Part shown: piece after piece, positions 61,502 through 64,000 of the stretch
Numbering within the stretch: position 1 is the stretch's first letter
Layout: every line of letters begins with the position of its first letter
Source: a virus
DNA: 64,000 nucleotides
Direction: 5' to 3' (one strand)
Virus record (IMG/VR): IMGVR_UViG_3300025853_000057
Coordinates: 1-64,000 of that record
Made by a program: the position numbers and the translations under genes
The notes under the pieces: generated by a model
The model's database searches: none
What the model was told of the DNA's origin: nothing
Seen by the model: the letters and a program-made list of their open reading frames with translations, nothing else

Positions 61502-62788
61502 TTACAGATTACCTGCCTGAGCTGTAAGATTAGTAAAGTTACTAATGTAAGTGTCTAGTACATCTACTGTACTAGTGGCAGCACCTACATAAGAAGTATC
61601 AAATGTATTTGCAACATTGCCATCCAAAGCACAAGCTACACAAAGCTGCGCTCTAAAGTCAGTGTTAGTCAAAGCACGATTAGGCTTACTAAGTACCAAT
61701 TCTAAAGTAGAGTGGTTTTGAGTAGTTACCAAATCAGTTTGAACAGTAGTAGGAGGGAACTCAGTGTAAGTGAAGATTTGTCCTTGGTTTCTCCAAGAAG
61801 AAGCTTCAAGAGTTCTCATTTGCTCATAAGTACCATGTCCAATGAAAGCATCAACAGCAGTAGTCAATGGAGTACTTCCTGCATTTTTAATACCCAATTG
61901 GAAAGTTACCAAGCTATAAGGACGAGAATCCAAAATAAAAGGTTGGTTAAGACCTGTTACACGAATACCTAAGTCATTACCAGTTTGAAGAGTACCTTGA
62001 ACAACTCTGTGAATAGCTACACCAACAGCAGTATCTCCTTGGAAAGCTGTATCTAAGGTAAGGTCATTACCAGTAATAGCTGTAATTTGATAAATTTCAT
62101 CAGTTACAGTAGATTGAGAACCTACTCTAATATAATCACCTACAGCAGCAGCAGCAGCAATGTTAGGAGCATTGAGGATAGCATTACTTCCATTGGTTAC
62201 AGTTACGTTATCTGTAGTAGCCACACCAGGAGTAGAAGTTACTCTTTCAATTAAAACAGGTCTGCGAGTCCAGTAAGAGATTTGTCTTACAGCTTGTCTG
62301 TAAAGGCCATTAGCTACTTCTTCTTGAGTGGCAGAACCATCAGAAAGATAATCAAACAGCACAGGAGCCATAAGAGCAGAAGCTTCTTGAGAAGCCAACT
62401 CATAAAAAGAAATTACTCCAGTGTAATAGTTGTCATTGATAGCATCAATAGCACCTACACCAGTAGCAGCATTATATCCATAGTAAGATACTTGCTGTAC
62501 TTTAGCTTGGTACTCTCTGCCTACATATCTAAGGATGTCGTCAGAGGTAAACACTTGGGATTGCCATAGTTCTTCATTAGCACCACGCCCCATTACAAGT
62601 TTAATGGAATCAGCAGTAAGAACGGTAGCTGTATCTAGAATTCTGTTACTAGCGTCAGTAACAACAATTTCACCTTGAGCAAGAATACCAGGACTTACTA
62701 CAGTACCTGCGGTAGCTCCAGCACTCCTAGCAACATCTGCTCCAGCGAAAAACTTAAAATTATCTAGAATTTGCGGTTGAGAAATCAT
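61502..62788 (-). CDS. Major virion structural protein, major-capsid candidate (428 aa)
   Basis: The 428-residue protein is Ala/Thr/Val-rich with few Lys, starting ISQPQILDNFKFFAGADVAR. It includes VGREYQAKVQQVSYYGYNAA and LDSRPYSLVTFQLGIKNAG. A strong terminator directly after the gene and a small decoration-like gene directly before it suggest very high expression, as for a capsid shell or other main virion component. A HK97-fold major capsid is the leading guess, but the portal and other head genes lie outside the window, so another abundant structural protein is possible. Confidence 0.6.
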   Translation of the reverse strand: MISQPQILDNFKFFAGADVARSAGATAGTVVSPGILAQGEIVVTDASNRILDTATVLTADSIKLVMGRGANEELWQSQVFTSDDILRYVGREYQAKVQQVSYYGYNAATGVGAIDAINDNYYTGVISFYELASQEASALMAPVLFDYLSDGSATQEEVANGLYRQAVRQISYWTRRPVLIERVTSTPGVATTDNVTVTNGSNAILNAPNIAAAAAVGDYIRVGSQSTVTDEIYQITAITGNDLTLDTAFQGDTAVGVAIHRVVQGTLQTGNDLGIRVTGLNQPFILDSRPYSLVTFQLGIKNAGSTPLTTAVDAFIGHGTYEQMRTLEASSWRNQGQIFTYTEFPPTTVQTDLVTTQNHSTLELVLSKPNRALTNTDFRAQLCVACALDGNVANTFDTSYVGAATSTVDVLDTYISNFTNLTAQAGNL

Positions 62789-62815
62789 GTTTTTAAAGAT
62801 TTAAGGTTATAATAA

Positions 62816-63244
62816 TTATCCGATTTTTACGATGTTAAACAGTACAGTTACTTGAAGAGTACCATCAAAAGAAGCAATAGTAGCTCCAGGAGCAGAAATA
62901 TCAATTCCTTTTCCAGCATATACTTCAGCAGAAGCACTTAGTTGTACACCATTAGATGCAGTATAAGTAGCAGCAGTAGCTCCAGTAGCAAGTACAAGAT
63001 TAGAATTAGTATCAGCACCTACAGCATCCAAAGCAATAAGAGGAGTAGTATCACCTGTATACACCAAGGCAATAGGGTCATTAGCACATGAACCTACAGC
63101 AGTACCAGAGGTTTTAGCTACAATTAGGTTTTGTGGAATCAAAGCATATCCAGATTGAGGTGCTGGAACTACATTGATGGGGGTACTGCCAAGTGCATTT
63201 ACTTGAGCAGCAGTTAGAGTTACAGTTCTTGCAAAAGTTTTCAT
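62816..63244 (-). CDS. Small decoration-like structural protein
   Basis: The 142-residue, Ala/Thr/Val-rich, beta-type protein (TVTLTAAQVNALGSTPINVV; GAVKTSGT-like loops; LQVTVLFNIVKIG) lies immediately before the 428-residue structural gene. Small proteins of this composition beside a capsid gene usually decorate or stabilise the head. The leader is AT-rich. Confidence 0.62.
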   Translation of the reverse strand: MKTFARTVTLTAAQVNALGSTPINVVPAPQSGYALIPQNLIVAKTSGTAVGSCANDPIALVYTGDTTPLIALDAVGADTNSNLVLATGATAATYTASNGVQLSASAEVYAGKGIDISAPGATIASFDGTLQVTVLFNIVKIG

Positions 63245-63299
63245 TGCGTTTTATTTATTTATTTGATTTGTGGGTATATACGTTTGTTTTTTAAAAAAG

Positions 63300-64000
63300 T
63301 TATTCTACCTTATCAGAACTTAGTTGTAAATCTTGAGAAGGCTGAGATAAAGCTTCTTTAAGCATCTTAACTGCTACAGTTACAATAGGTCTATGAGTAG
63401 ATTCATCTAATTCACAGTTTTGCATGTTGACAGGAGTTACAAAATTATTTAAATCTACTTTTATAGGCTTAGGTACTCTAAGGTATCTAAGGTTATATTG
63501 AGTAACATTAAAAGTACCATCTGTAATAAGTTCATGTCTTTTTCCTGTTCTATTAGTTATAAACTCATACCCATTGGAAGCTGTAGTAGTTTGAGAATTA
63601 TATCCAGTATTAGCTCTAGTGTAAGACACTCTCCATACTATACCTTCTGAGCCATTAAAGTAAGGCTTTTTAAAAGGATTGGTTTTGCTTCTATTGAAGT
63701 CATTATGAGAAATTACAAATACTGGTAAATCTGCATCTTGATTAGTAACACAATCTTTAAGATTAATAATACATCTTTCCCAGACTGTATACATAAAATC
63801 TAAAGGTAACTCAGCAAAAGCACCATTAGGCAAATTTTCAGTATTTGTAGTAAAAGCAGAAATAGATGCAGAGGCTAACAAAGGCGACAGCCCCTGCATT
63901 CTAATTTCTGTTTCTTCTAAACCCTCCTTTTTGAGATTCAATATTGAAGATATTCTAGTATGAACAAAATGATTCTGGGCATTAGTTAATATAATATTAG
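63300..64000 (-). CDS. Virion structural/head-completion protein, start beyond window
   Basis: The frame is open through 64000, so the TTG at 63941 is not the start. At least 19 further codons (ending VHTRISSIL before LNLKKEGLEE) precede it. The C-terminal part YNLRYLRVPKPIKVDLNNF with NCELDESTHRPIVTVAVKML is a pattern I associate with a conserved structural protein in Bacteroidota phage head modules. It probably joins portal-proximal or capsid functions. The call is by pattern and context. Confidence 0.62.
   Translation of the reverse strand, partial: NIILTNAQNHFVHTRISSILNLKKEGLEETEIRMQGLSPLLASASISAFTTNTENLPNGAFAELPLDFMYTVWERCIINLKDCVTNQDADLPVFVISHNDFNRSKTNPFKKPYFNGSEGIVWRVSYTRANTGYNSQTTTASNGYEFITNRTGKRHELITDGTFNVTQYNLRYLRVPKPIKVDLNNFVTPVNMQNCELDESTHRPIVTVAVKMLKEALSQPSQDLQLSSDKVE

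Noticed and set aside
61502-62788. Tail sheath or tail tube protein
   Set aside because: The tail genes are of the short-tailed ring/muzzle type and no contractile-tail genes are present. An abundant head protein fits better.
19198-63941. Many plus-strand reading frames of 60-135 codons opposite the late genes
   Set aside because: They mirror long, well-supported minus-strand genes, lack family motifs and leader signals, and arise from the low stop density opposite AT-rich coding sequence.
63939-63941. TTG start of the right-edge gene
   Set aside because: The frame stays open to the window edge with protein-like sequence, so the gene begins outside the window.
1-64000. Alternative genetic code with TAG read as an amino acid
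   Set aside because: Very long genes (up to 5159 codons) are open under the standard code. TAG is used as a stop at 6867, 19198, 41905 and 56250; three of these have an immediate second stop but one does not.
1-64000. tRNA genes, CRISPR arrays, insertion sequences, integrase or attachment sites
   Set aside because: No cloverleaf-like spacer, repeat-spacer array, transposase or integrase was found. Gaps between genes are nearly all under 100 bases.

Overview
The window looks like about two thirds of a crAss-like phage genome (order Crassvirales, podovirus-type, Bacteroidota host). The reasons are the gene content (family A DNA polymerase, DnaB-like helicase, TOPRIM primase, uracil-DNA glycosylase), the ring/muzzle tail genes, and three very large virion cargo proteins, one of which carries a crAss-type RNA polymerase motif (DFDVD). 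The DNA is AT-rich, starts mostly follow A/T-rich leaders rather than Shine-Dalgarno sites, and the standard genetic code suffices. No tRNA, rRNA or CRISPR array was seen. Terminase, portal and the divergent promoter region are not in the window; both ends cut through genes.

Layout: positions 1-19149 hold tightly packed plus-strand genes for replication, recombination and nucleotide metabolism. They include a 3'-5' exonuclease (partial), a dNMP kinase split by a GIY-YIG homing endonuclease, PolA, an SF2 helicase, a DnaB-like helicase, a P-loop ATPase, a candidate SSB, a primase, RusA, a PD-(D/E)XK exonuclease, UDG, a MazG-like enzyme and a GH73-like lysozyme. Inside this block (11095-15480) is a ubiquitin-like cassette: candidate Ubl, candidate E2-like protein, a JAMM protease with a perfect HxHx7SxxD motif, a ThiF/E1 enzyme and one unassigned protein. 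A bidirectional terminator at 19157-19188 separates the convergent blocks.

Positions 19198-64000 are minus-strand virion and lysis genes, transcribed right to left: capsid-region proteins including a major-capsid candidate and a collagen-like fibre, a compositionally distinct block with a duplicated-domain fibre-like protein and a DUF5675-like protein, holin and spanin-like genes, metallophosphoesterase, ring proteins, the muzzle protein, and then cargo proteins of 1691, 857, 5159 and 1419 residues. The 5159-residue protein combines membrane-like segments, coiled coils, two HExxH metallopeptidase-like motifs, the RNA polymerase motif and a C-terminal ADP-ribosyltransferase-like domain.

The strongest unexpected observations are: (1) a GGGAAAG slippery heptamer near the end of the 857-residue cargo gene, from which a start-codon-less -1 frame encodes a complete M15-type peptidoglycan peptidase domain, implying a 968-residue frameshift product; (2) the ubiquitin-like conjugation/deconjugation cassette; (3) a homing endonuclease inserted exactly at the P-loop of the dNMP kinase, leaving a duplicated, diverged 5' fragment of that gene.
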